Below are positions 50,124 to 58,262 of a stretch of 64,000 nucleotides of DNA, piece by piece. How positions within the stretch are numbered: the first letter of the stretch is position 1; every line of letters starts with the position of its first letter. A model generated the notes under the pieces. The model did no database searches. It was not told where the DNA came from and saw only the letters and a program-made list of their open reading frames with translations. Source of the DNA: CBDHCC01 sp965261015 (GTDB lineage: Bacteria; Pseudomonadota; Alphaproteobacteria; Sphingomonadales; Sphingomonadaceae); the NCBI GenBank assembly GCA_965261015.1, contig CBDHCC010000001.1, forward strand, positions 248,001 to 312,000, written 5' to 3'. The position numbers and the translations under genes were made by a program.

Positions 50124-51433
50124 GCGCGCCGGCGGGACCGCTGCGCCGGGTGCTCGGCAATTTCGGCCTGCTGGTCGGCGGCAAGGCGGGGGCCGGCGTG
50201 CTGAGCCTGCTCGTGCTGCTGATCGTCGCGCCGCTGCTGGGCGCGCGCGAATTCGGCGAGCTGGTGCTGGTCCACGGCTATGTGACCCTGGTGGGCACCG
50301 TGGTGGCCTTTTCCGGCTGGCACGGCATCGTGCGCTACGGAGCCGAGGCGGTGGAGGCGGACGATGGCGATCGGCTGATGCGCCTCACCCGCTTCGTGTC
50401 GCTGGTGGAAGTCGCCTGCGGCGTCGCGGCGGTGACGGTGGCGGCCGTGCTGGCTCCCGTCATCGGCCCGCGCTTGGGGTGGAGCCCGGCCACCGTTGCG
50501 GTCGCCGTTCCCTACAGCCTGGCGCTGGTCGCGGCGGTGCGGGCCACTCCGGGCGGGCTGGTGCAGATCGCCCACCGCTACGACTGGCTGGCCGCCCACA
50601 ACACGGTGCAGCCGGCGGTTCGGCTGGCGGGCGCGGCGGCCGTGTGGTGGGCCGGCGGCGGGTTGGTCGCGCTGTTGTGGGTGTGGTTCGCCGCGGCCTT
50701 GCTGGAGGGGATCAGCATGTGGGGGCTGGGCTGGCTGGCGCTGCGCCGGCTGGGAGTCCGCGAGCGGGTGGTCGGCCCGGTCGCCGGGGTGCGGGCGGCC
50801 AATCCGGGCCTGGTGCGGTTCCTGGCCACCACCAACCTGGATTTGACCCTGCGCGAACTCGCCCCCCGCCTGCTGCCGCTGACCGTCGGCTGGGTGCTGG
50901 GGCCGGCGGCGACCGGCGTGTTCGCCCTGGCACAGCGCGCCAGCACGGCGTTGCAGGTGCCCGCGACGCTGATCGGCCAGGCGAGCTATTCCGTCATGGC
51001 CCGCCTGCTGGCGGCGGGAGAGCGCGCGGCCTTTGCGCGGACCGTATGGCACGCGAGCGGCTGGGCCATCCTGGCCGCGCTGCCGCTCGTGGGCCTGCTG
51101 GCGCTGTTCCCGACCCGCGTGATCGCGCTGTTGGGCGGGCGCAGTTTCGCGGGCGGTGCCACGGTCTTGGTGCTGATCGCCGTGGCGGGTGCGGTCCGGC
51201 TGGGCGCGCCCGCGCTGTCGAGCGGTTTGATCGCGCTGGGCCGGCCCGGGCGGTCGGCGGGCATCAATCTCGCCGCCAGCCTGGCGCTGTTCCCGCTCCT
51301 GCCGCTGCTCCTCTGGCGATACGGAGTGAACGGTGCCGGCGTCCACGCGCTCGGAACCGCGCTGTTCGCGACCGTCGCCATGGGCCTGTCGTTCCGCCGA
51401 TCGCTCACCGCAACGCCGGCACCAGCGCCCTGA
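50120..51433 (+). CDS. Polysaccharide flippase (Wzx/MATE-type membrane protein)
   Basis: 437 residues with 12 or more membrane helices. The N-terminal FGLLVGGKAGAGVLSLLVLLIVAPLLGAREFGELVLVHGYV is the characteristic first hairpin of PST exporters, and ALAQRASTALQVPATLIGQASYSVMARLLAAGE the mid-protein block. It would flip a lipid-linked glycan across the inner membrane. The ATG overlaps the GT4 stop. The last 29 bp overlap the convergent glycosyltransferase gene. Confidence 0.85.
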   Translation: MSAPAGPLRRVLGNFGLLVGGKAGAGVLSLLVLLIVAPLLGAREFGELVLVHGYVTLVGTVVAFSGWHGIVRYGAEAVEADDGDRLMRLTRFVSLVEVACGVAAVTVAAVLAPVIGPRLGWSPATVAVAVPYSLALVAAVRATPGGLVQIAHRYDWLAAHNTVQPAVRLAGAAAVWWAGGGLVALLWVWFAAALLEGISMWGLGWLALRRLGVRERVVGPVAGVRAANPGLVRFLATTNLDLTLRELAPRLLPLTVGWVLGPAATGVFALAQRASTALQVPATLIGQASYSVMARLLAAGERAAFARTVWHASGWAILAALPLVGLLALFPTRVIALLGGRSFAGGATVLVLIAVAGAVRLGAPALSSGLIALGRPGRSAGINLAASLALFPLLPLLLWRYGVNGAGVHALGTALFATVAMGLSFRRSLTATPAPAP

Positions 51434-52514
51434 GCCGCTCCAGCGCCGCCGCCCCGCGCGCATCGAATGCGTCGCGGCCGTAGAGCGCCAGCACCCGCTC
51501 TCGCCCGCGCGCGCCCATCGTATGCAGCCGTTCGGGCGCGTCCAGCAGTTCGTGCAGGGCCTCGGCCAGGGCAGCGGGGTCCTGGACCGGCACCAGCCGT
51601 CCCGTTTCACTGTCGAGCACCGATCGCGCCAGCTCGCCCGTGGCGCTCGCAAGCACGGGCACGCCGGCGACCATGGCCTGGTGCGCCGCGATCCCGAACC
51701 CTTCGCGCCGCGACGGCTGGAGATAGAGGTGGAGGGTCGCCAGGAACGCGGCCGGGTCGGGGGTGAAGCCCGGCAGGTCGAGCTTCACGCCCGTCGCGCG
51801 CGCCGCTTCGGCGAGCGCCGGACGCTCCGCCCCCTCTCCCGCGATCGTGAGCGTCAGCGGTGCGGGCGGGGTCCACCCCTGCCTCCACAGCCGCGCCAGC
51901 GCGTCGAGCAACACGTCATAGCCCTTGGCCGGGTGCAGCCGGCCAAGGCTGCCCAGTCGGATCGGTTCGCCGGGCCGCCAGGGTGCGCCCGCCGGCGCGT
52001 CGGCGTCGGCCGCGAAGATCGGCCAGGTGACCAGCCGCTCGGCCGGGATCGCCAGGCGGTCGGCGGTCAGCCGGGCGACCGCGTCCGAATCCGCCACCCA
52101 CAGGGTCGACAGCCGCTGCGTGGCGCGCAGCAGTCGGCGATTGGCGGGCTTTAGAAAGGCGTTGTGCTGCCAGCTGACGACCGGCCGGCCCAACCGTCGC
52201 CCGGCGATCTGCCCCAACAATGTCGCCCGGGTGAGCGAGGTCCAGACCACGTCCGTCGGGGCGGCGCGCAGGCGATCGATCAGCCACAGCAGCGCCGCCC
52301 CATGATCGCGCTCGCCGCCCTCGCGGACCTCCACCAGCACCCCGGCCGCCACCAGCGGTGCCAGGGCGCGACCGTCGCGCCGGGTGAGCGCCAGCACCCG
52401 CATCCGCGCGCCCGCGCGCGCCAGGGCGCGGGCGATGTCGGGCAGGGGCAGGGCCGCGCCGCCCCCTTCCAGCGAGTTGATGAGGTAGGCGACCTGCAAC
52501 GGTCGACCGCTCAC
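51405..52514 (-). CDS. GT4 family glycosyltransferase
   Basis: 369 residues from GTG 52514 in a GTGA overlap with the nucleotidyltransferase. The N-terminal VAYLINSLEGGGAALPLPDIARALARAG contains the GGGA acceptor loop. The donor domain has IRLGSLGRLHPAKGYDVLLDAL and LQPSRREGFGIAAHQAMVAGVPVLASATGE. It would add a sugar to the same glycan as the first GT4, though the substrate is unknown. Confidence 0.88.
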   Translation of the reverse strand: MSGRPLQVAYLINSLEGGGAALPLPDIARALARAGARMRVLALTRRDGRALAPLVAAGVLVEVREGGERDHGAALLWLIDRLRAAPTDVVWTSLTRATLLGQIAGRRLGRPVVSWQHNAFLKPANRRLLRATQRLSTLWVADSDAVARLTADRLAIPAERLVTWPIFAADADAPAGAPWRPGEPIRLGSLGRLHPAKGYDVLLDALARLWRQGWTPPAPLTLTIAGEGAERPALAEAARATGVKLDLPGFTPDPAAFLATLHLYLQPSRREGFGIAAHQAMVAGVPVLASATGELARSVLDSETGRLVPVQDPAALAEALHELLDAPERLHTMGARGRERVLALYGRDAFDARGAAALERLRALVPALR

Positions 52515-53293
52515 TGCGCGTCCCCGCGCGCCCACAGCACCAGCTCGGCCAGGCGGCGGTCGCCGGGCCGATCCACGTCGACCGCGGCGTCCGGGTCGGA
52601 CAGCGGCACGGCGACGGCGCGCAGCCCCAGCCGCTCTCCGGCGGTCGCCACGGCGTCGGCCAGGTCCAGCCGCCGGGCGAGCACGGCCGCGGCGAGTCGG
52701 GGACCGAAGGTGAGCGCCAGGTGCCAGGCGCGCTTGCGATCCCGCTCCACCCCCGCCCAGTGATCCAGCGCGGGCCGCGCCGCCGGCGACCGGAGCGCGA
52801 ACAGGTTGGCACCGGTCCAACCCCCGTCCCGCATCGGCAACCACGTCCGGCGCGTGGTCGGAAAGCGCCGCAGCACGGTGGCGCGCGCCACCAGCCCCAC
52901 CGCCACGTCCGCCCGCCCGACTCCGGCCAGGAACTCCGCGACGGTGGCGGGGGTCAGGAGCGGATGGTCGGCCGTGGTGACGAGCACCGGCCACGGCGCG
53001 GCCGACCCGCCGGCCACGGCCCGCACCGAACCCGCGATGCCGACGCCGCTCTCCACCAGCGTCACCTCCCGCCCGGCCAGCGCGGCGGCCAGCGGCGCGG
53101 TGTCCTGAGCCAGCACGACGACGCGCGCGATCGCCGGGCAGGCGCGCAGGCTGTCCACCACGCGAGCCACCATGGGCTGACCGCCGACCGGGAGCAGTGC
53201 CTTGGGACCCGGGCCGAACGGTCGTCCCACGGCGTCGTCCGCCGGCCGTTCGCCAGCGAGCACGATCGCGGTCCAGCGGGGATCGTCCGTCAT
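52511..53293 (-). CDS. NTP transferase (MobA/sugar-nucleotidyltransferase-like)
   Basis: 260 residues from ATG 53293. The nucleotide-binding N-terminus reads WTAIVLAGERPADD and GPKALLPVGGQPMVARVVDSL; LVTTADHPLLTPATVAEFL holds the metal-binding aspartate. The C-terminal half (TWLPMRDGGWTGANLFALRSP...RKRAWHLAL) is not that of MobA, so it is more likely to activate a sugar or polyol phosphate with CTP or another NTP. It could make the donor for the CDP-glycerol transferase relative nearby; this is inference. Confidence 0.75.
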   Translation of the reverse strand: MTDDPRWTAIVLAGERPADDAVGRPFGPGPKALLPVGGQPMVARVVDSLRACPAIARVVVLAQDTAPLAAALAGREVTLVESGVGIAGSVRAVAGGSAAPWPVLVTTADHPLLTPATVAEFLAGVGRADVAVGLVARATVLRRFPTTRRTWLPMRDGGWTGANLFALRSPAARPALDHWAGVERDRKRAWHLALTFGPRLAAAVLARRLDLADAVATAGERLGLRAVAVPLSDPDAAVDVDRPGDRRLAELVLWARGDAQ

Positions 53294-53406
53294 CGCGCGC
53301 CGCCCTAGCGCGCCCGACGGGGCTTGTCGCGCCGGACCGACCACGGACCGACCACGGACCGACCACCGGGATTTCTTAACCCGCTTGGAGTAGGGAGGAG
53401 GGTGAC

Positions 53407-54585
53407 ATGTCGAGTCCGCTTTCGCATCCGCTGATCGACACCGCAGAGGACGCGGCCGCGCCGGTGCGCCACGACGACAGCGCCCTGATCCCCGCCGGTG
53501 CTTTCGGCGGAGCGCGGGAGGCGCAGTGGCGGCGTCTGGCGCGCCGCGCGTCCGAGCCGAACGTCTTCGCGGAACCCTGGACGGTGCTGCCCGCGCTGCG
53601 CGTGCTGGGCGAGACGGAGCGCGCGACGATCGCCTGGGTCACCGACGATCACGGAGTCCCGCTGGGCGTCCTGCCGCTCGCGCGCGGTGGCCGCTATGGT
53701 CGGCTGGCGGTGCGACACACGACGAACTGGACGCACGCGAACGCCTTTGCCGGCACGCCGATCGTGCGCGCCGGGCGCGAACAGGAGTTCTGGCGACGTC
53801 TCATCGCCCTGCTGGACGACTCGCACTGGCCCGGTTTCCTGCACCTCACCGGTCTGGACGAAGGGGGGCCTGTGCTGGCCGGGCTGGACGCGGCGGCGAC
53901 CGCGCTCGCCCGCCCGCTCGCCCACGTCCACCGCACCCGGCGCGCACTGCTGCAGAGCGACCTCACGCCCGATGCCTATTGGTCGGCGACCGTCCGCAAG
54001 AAGAAGCGCAAGGAGGTGGCGCGGCTCGCCAACCGCTTGGCCGAAGAGGGCGCGGTGGCGTTCCATCGGCTGGACCCGCACGCGCGCGCCGGCGACTGGA
54101 TCGCCGACTTCCTGGCGCTGGAGCGGGCGGGGTGGAAGGGCCGCGCCGGCTCGGCCATGGCCTGCGCTCCCGCCACCGAAGCCGTGTTCCGCCAGCTGGT
54201 CGGCGCGGCCCACGCGCGCCGCCGACTGCACGCAGTGTCGCTGACCCTGGACGGCCGGCCCATCGCCATGCTGGCGACCCTGCTCGCCCCGCCCGGCGCG
54301 TTCGCCTACAAGATCGCCTATGACGAGGCCCTGGCGCGCTTCTCGCCCGGTGTGCTGCTGGAACGCCATTCGCTCAGCCTGCTCCTGGAACCCGGCATCG
54401 ACTGGGTCGACAGCTGTGCCGCCGAAGGCCACCCGATGATCGACAGCCTGTGGAGGGAGCGGCGATCGATCGTGCGCGTCACCCTGCCGCTCGCCGGGCG
54501 ACGTCGGCGCGCGGTCCACGACCTGACCCGCTGGGCGGAACAGGGGTGGGGCGTTCTGAGGCTGCGCGGCGGCGCGGCGCGATGA
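53407..54585 (+). CDS. FemAB/BioF2-like GNAT acyltransferase
   Basis: 392 residues, well matching the double-GNAT acetyltransferase group (CelD/BioF2 type). Blocks include VFAEPWTVLPALRVLG at the N-terminal side, KKKRKEVARLANRLAEEG in the middle and YKIAYDEALARFSPGVLLERHSL, the conserved C-terminal motif for acyl-CoA or aminoacyl binding. Such enzymes acylate cell-surface sugars or cell-wall peptides. The stop overlaps the next gene (ATGA), and the pair follows the glycan genes, so a role in decorating the same product is plausible. Confidence 0.78.
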   Translation: MSSPLSHPLIDTAEDAAAPVRHDDSALIPAGAFGGAREAQWRRLARRASEPNVFAEPWTVLPALRVLGETERATIAWVTDDHGVPLGVLPLARGGRYGRLAVRHTTNWTHANAFAGTPIVRAGREQEFWRRLIALLDDSHWPGFLHLTGLDEGGPVLAGLDAAATALARPLAHVHRTRRALLQSDLTPDAYWSATVRKKKRKEVARLANRLAEEGAVAFHRLDPHARAGDWIADFLALERAGWKGRAGSAMACAPATEAVFRQLVGAAHARRRLHAVSLTLDGRPIAMLATLLAPPGAFAYKIAYDEALARFSPGVLLERHSLSLLLEPGIDWVDSCAAEGHPMIDSLWRERRSIVRVTLPLAGRRRRAVHDLTRWAEQGWGVLRLRGGAAR

Positions 54586-55427
54586 CGCCCTGGCCCACGC
54601 CCACGCTCGCCGCGCTGGCGGAGCGTTACCCGGAAGCGCCGGCCAAGCTGGCGCACGGGCTGGCCGACCACCCGCTCCTGCAATTGCCCGCCATCGTGGC
54701 GCTCGCCCGGCGGATGCGGCCGGAGAGCGTGGAGCACAATGCCGGCGACCTGCCGATCGGGGTGGCCCCCGAAGACGTGCGCGGCAACGGGCTGGACATC
54801 CACGCGACCCTGGCCGGCATCGAGACGAACGGGTCCTGGATGGTGCTGAAGTTCATCGAGCAGGACCATCTCTATGCCCGGTTGCTCGACGAGGCGCTGG
54901 CCCCGGTCGAGGCGGCGATCCGGCCCAGCACCGGGCCGATGCTGAAGCGCGAAGGCTTTCTGTTCGTGTCGTCGCCCGGCGCGGTGACGCCGTTCCACAT
55001 GGACCCGGAACACAACATCCTGGCTCAGGTGCGCGGCACCAAGACCTTCACCGTCTGGCCGGCCGGCGATGGCCGCTTCGCACCGCTGGAAGAGCACGAA
55101 CGGTTCCACGAGGGCGGCCACCGCAATCTGCCCTGGGACGAGGCTTTCGCCGCCCACGGCACCGCGATCGCGCTGGTGCCGGGAGAGGCGGTTTACGTCC
55201 CCGTCAAGGCCCCGCACCACGTCCGCAACGGACCGCAGCTGTCCGTGTCCCTGTCCGTCACCTGGCGGTCGGAATGGAGCTATCGCGAACAATACGCCCA
55301 CGGTTGGAACCGGGCGATGCGGCGGATCGGCCTGCGGCCGGCCCCGCCACGGCGCTTTCCCGCCGACAACCACCTGAAGGCGCTGGCGTGGCGCGCCGCG
55401 CAGCGGGTTCGCCGACCTGTGAGCTAA
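54582..55427 (+). CDS. Cupin-like (JmjC-type) domain protein
   Basis: 281 residues in an ATGA overlap with the acyltransferase gene. The core shows the cupin/JmjC iron site: FHMDPEHNILAQVRGTKTFTVWP holds H-x-D and PVKAPHHVRNGPQLSVSLSVTWRS the distal histidine. This suggests an Fe(II)/2-oxoglutarate hydroxylase or a sugar-binding cupin. No signal peptide. In related genomes such genes are sometimes labelled transcription factor, without clear reason. Its substrate may be the acylated product of the neighbour. Confidence 0.72.
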   Translation: MTPWPTPTLAALAERYPEAPAKLAHGLADHPLLQLPAIVALARRMRPESVEHNAGDLPIGVAPEDVRGNGLDIHATLAGIETNGSWMVLKFIEQDHLYARLLDEALAPVEAAIRPSTGPMLKREGFLFVSSPGAVTPFHMDPEHNILAQVRGTKTFTVWPAGDGRFAPLEEHERFHEGGHRNLPWDEAFAAHGTAIALVPGEAVYVPVKAPHHVRNGPQLSVSLSVTWRSEWSYREQYAHGWNRAMRRIGLRPAPPRRFPADNHLKALAWRAAQRVRRPVS

Positions 55428-55487
55428 CGGGCTAGGCGCGGGCGTCCTGCCGCTCTAGACCGTCCGAAAGGCAGGGAGACGAGGGCG

Positions 55488-56093
55488 ATGGCGACGCGGG
55501 CGGACCACATGGGCGCAACGGCACCGGCGACGGCGCGCTACGACACCGTCGCGCGCTGGTTCCACTGGACCATCGCCGTGCTGATCGTTGCCAACCTGCT
55601 CGGCGGCTTTTTCCACGAATCGCTGCCCAAGCCCTGGATCGGGCCGGTCATGAGCGCGCACAAGGCGATCGGCCTGACCATCCTGGTGCTCTCGGTGGCG
55701 CGGCTGGCCTGGCGGCTGAGCCACCCGACCCCACGCCAGATGCCGGATCACCCCGCCTGGCAAAGGGCCGCGGCGCTGGCGACCCATTGGACGTTCTACG
55801 CCTTCATGATCCTGATGCCGCTGTTCGGCTGGTTGATGGTGTCTGCGTCCGACAAGCTTCGACCGATGTCCTGGTTCGGGCTGTTCCCGCTCCCGTTCCT
55901 GCCGACCGGTCCCAGCGAGGCGCTGGCCGGATTGGGGCACGAGGGGCACGAGATCGTCGGATGGGGCTTCGTCGCCCTGCTGGTGCTGCACGTCGGCGGC
56001 GCGCTGAAGAACCAGTGGGTCGACCGGGACGGCACGTTGGGCCGCATGGTGGGCTGGCTGGCGCCGCCCAACCCCGACGCCGCGCGCCGGTAA
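55488..56093 (+). CDS. Cytochrome b561 family protein
   Basis: 201 residues with four membrane helices. Haem-ligand histidines are in VARWFHWTIAVLIVAN, SAHKAIGLTILVLS, ATHWTFYAFMILMPL and ALLVLHVGGALKNQWVDRDG. The layout matches bacterial diheme b561 (CybB) proteins that oxidise quinol or transfer electrons across the inner membrane. Stands alone between the cupin and the RcnB-like gene; a hairpin follows immediately. Confidence 0.9.
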   Translation: MATRADHMGATAPATARYDTVARWFHWTIAVLIVANLLGGFFHESLPKPWIGPVMSAHKAIGLTILVLSVARLAWRLSHPTPRQMPDHPAWQRAAALATHWTFYAFMILMPLFGWLMVSASDKLRPMSWFGLFPLPFLPTGPSEALAGLGHEGHEIVGWGFVALLVLHVGGALKNQWVDRDGTLGRMVGWLAPPNPDAARR

Positions 56094-56118
56094 GGGGCGA
56101 CCCCGGCGGATCGCCCCT
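56093..56118. terminator. Candidate bidirectional terminator after cytochrome b561
   Basis: AGGGGCGA (56093-56100) and TCGCCCCT (56111-56118) form a perfect 8-bp stem with a 10-nt loop, beginning at the last base of the b561 stop codon. It lies between two convergent genes. There is no clear T-run, so strength is uncertain. Confidence 0.5.
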
Positions 56119-56132
56119 CCGACCGTCGCCGG

Positions 56133-56732
56133 TCAGTAGAAGAAGTCGTAGAGCACGTCGGCCACGATCCCGCGCCGTGTGTCGACCAGCACGGCATCGT
56201 TGTAATACCGCGTCCAACGATAGACACCATAGGCGGGCGGCAGGCGATAGCGGGACGGATTGGCGATCCCGTAACGGCTGCCATAATAGCCCGAACCGAT
56301 CCCGCCTCCGATCGTCAGCCGCGAATAGCCGCGGTTGCGATAGGGCGAGACATAGCGCGGCGCGCGATACACGGCGCGGTTCGCGCGGCGATAGCGCGCG
56401 TAATCATATCGGCGGTCGTTCCGCCACTGGCGATTCCAGCGCCGTTCCGCGACGCGCCGGTCGATGCGACGTTCGGCCCGATCCTCCCGCCGGTCGATGC
56501 GGCGGTCGGCGCGGCGCTCCTGCCGGTTGATCCGGGCGACGCGGCGGTGGTTGCCCCGTGCCTTGGCACGGTCGCGGCGAACGTCGCTGCGGCGCTCGAC
56601 GCGGGCGTGCGCCACGTCCGTGCGGCGATCGGCCCGCCGTTCGGCACGGTTTCCGGGGCGGTCGGCCGCGGACGCGATCGCGGGGGTGAGGAGGGTGGAG
56701 GCCATCGCCATGGCCAGGATCAGCGTACGCAT
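56133..56732 (-). CDS. RcnB family periplasmic protein
   Basis: 199 residues from ATG 56732, with GGGAGA about 7 nt upstream. A signal peptide (LILAMAMASTLLTPAIASA) is followed by some 80 residues dominated by Arg, Asp and Ala repeats (RRADRRIDRREDRAERRIDRR-like), which probably form a charged helix. The C-terminal YRLPPAYGVYRWTRYYNDAVLVDTRRGIVADVLYDFFY is the RcnB signature. RcnB tunes nickel/cobalt efflux in E. coli; most relatives are uncharacterised. Confidence 0.82.
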   Translation of the reverse strand: MRTLILAMAMASTLLTPAIASAADRPGNRAERRADRRTDVAHARVERRSDVRRDRAKARGNHRRVARINRQERRADRRIDRREDRAERRIDRRVAERRWNRQWRNDRRYDYARYRRANRAVYRAPRYVSPYRNRGYSRLTIGGGIGSGYYGSRYGIANPSRYRLPPAYGVYRWTRYYNDAVLVDTRRGIVADVLYDFFY

Positions 56733-56838
56733 GCGTCGTCTCCCGATGCTGGAGGGGCGGACGGTCCTCCCCCGATCCCATCCGTATATCGGACCGCTGG
56801 TGCTGGGTGGCTGAACCGCCCGTTGGCCGCGCTTCATC

Positions 56839-57399
56839 TTAGCGTTCGGCGGATGCTGGGGGCGTGCCGGGCGACAGCGCCTCCACCTCCCGCGCCGCAT
56901 CGCGCGCGGCGACACCGGGCGCGGGTGCCGCGGCCAGGCGAACGCGGCCGGCCCGAACGTCGATCGCCAGCCGCACGGCGGCCACCAGCCGCGCCGCACC
57001 GCCACACCGGCACAGCACGTCCACGCCCCTGCGGATGGTCGCCGCGTCGGGGGAGGGATCGGCGGCCAGGAGCGCGTTGGCCGCCAGCACCATGGCCGGG
57101 ATGCAATAGCCGCACTGCGCCACCCCCTCGGCGACGAAGGCCTGCTGCACCGCGTTCGACCGGTCCGGCGACAGGCCTTCGATCGTGGTGACCACCGCGC
57201 CCTCGGCCGCGCCGATCGTCAATTGGCACGACCGCACCGCGCGTCCGTCGACATCGACGATGCAATAGCCGCAGCTGCCGTCGTCGCAGCCATATTTCGC
57301 GCCGGTCAGGTTGGACAGGTCGCGCAACGCCCACAGAAGCGGCAGGTCGGGCGAGGCGCGATAGTCGACCGGCGTGTCGTTGACGGTCAGCGCGGTCAC
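56839..57399 (-). CDS. 2Fe-2S subunit of a molybdenum hydroxylase (IorA/CoxS-like), orphan
   Basis: 186 residues from a GTG overlapping the methyltransferase stop (GTGA). The plant-type 2Fe-2S cluster is bound by Cys38, Cys43, Cys46 (KYGCDDGSCGYC) and Cys58, and the second cluster by Cys96, Cys99, Cys130 and Cys132 (QCGYC, LCRCGG). This is the small subunit of xanthine-oxidase-type enzymes. The large molybdenum subunit is not adjacent. It sits at the end of the long cytochrome oxidase to thrC run. Confidence 0.85.
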   Translation of the reverse strand: MTALTVNDTPVDYRASPDLPLLWALRDLSNLTGAKYGCDDGSCGYCIVDVDGRAVRSCQLTIGAAEGAVVTTIEGLSPDRSNAVQQAFVAEGVAQCGYCIPAMVLAANALLAADPSPDAATIRRGVDVLCRCGGAARLVAAVRLAIDVRAGRVRLAAAPAPGVAARDAAREVEALSPGTPPASAER

Positions 57400-58262
57400 C
57401 CCTCCGGGCTCCAGCGCGCGACGATGGCGGTGGGGAGCGTCAGGCCGCGCGCCTGTTCCACCAGTGTCAGTTCCAAGGCCTCCACCTGCCCACCTAGCGC
57501 GGCAAAGGCCTGGCGCATCGTCTCCGCCACCGCCAGGGCCGACAGCCGCACGGCATAGACCGTCAGCACGCAGAAGCGGGACCGCACGTCCAGCAGCGCC
57601 GCGCAGTCGGTCAGCAAGGATCGCAGATCCTCGTCCAGCCGCCACACCTCGCCGTCCGGGCCGCGCCCGTATTTCGGCGGGTCCAGGATCAGGCCGTCAT
57701 ATCGCCGGCCGCGCCGCACCTCGCGCGCGACGAACTTCGCCGCGTCGTCGACCAACCAGCGGATCGGAGCGTCGGAGAGGCCACTGATGGCGGCGTTCTC
57801 CCGCGCGGCGGCGACGGACTTCTTCGACGCGTCGACGTGGACCACGCGCGCGCCGCGCGCCGCCAGCGCCAGAGTGCCGACGCCGGTATAGCCGAACAGG
57901 TTCAGCACCTCCGCACCGTCCCCCACCCGGTCGCGCGCCCAGCTCCACACCGGCATCATGTCGGGGAAGAAGGAGAGGTGGCGAAAGGGCGTGGGACGGG
58001 CCGTGAAGCGCAGTTCTTCCCAGCGGAGCGGCCAGCCGTCGGGCAGCGGCCGCCGCACGTCCCAGCGGCCCCCGCCATCCTCGTCCGCGCCCGGCACGAA
58101 CTGTGCGTCCGCGTCCCAATCGTCGGCCGCGGGTGCCCAGAGCGCCTGCGGTTCCGGCCGCACGATCCGGTGGGCGCCATAGCGTTCCAGCTTTCGCCCG
58201 TTGCCCGAATCGAGCAGCGCGTAATCGGCCCAGCCCTCTCCCGCCAGCACGCCGACCGTCAT
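57396..58262 (-). CDS. Class I SAM-dependent rRNA methyltransferase (RlmI/RlmL-like)
   Basis: 288 residues from ATG 58262, overlapping the thrC stop (ATGA). The SAM domain shows VLNLFGYTGVGTLALAARGARVVHVDASKKSV and GRRYDGLILDPPKYGRGPDGEVW, whose DPPKYGRG is the catalytic N/DPPxY-type motif of RlmI-like enzymes. The N-terminal PUA domain of RlmI is absent or much reduced. It probably makes a 5-methylcytosine or guanine change in 23S rRNA. Confidence 0.85.
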   Translation of the reverse strand: MTVGVLAGEGWADYALLDSGNGRKLERYGAHRIVRPEPQALWAPAADDWDADAQFVPGADEDGGGRWDVRRPLPDGWPLRWEELRFTARPTPFRHLSFFPDMMPVWSWARDRVGDGAEVLNLFGYTGVGTLALAARGARVVHVDASKKSVAAARENAAISGLSDAPIRWLVDDAAKFVAREVRRGRRYDGLILDPPKYGRGPDGEVWRLDEDLRSLLTDCAALLDVRSRFCVLTVYAVRLSALAVAETMRQAFAALGGQVEALELTLVEQARGLTLPTAIVARWSPEG

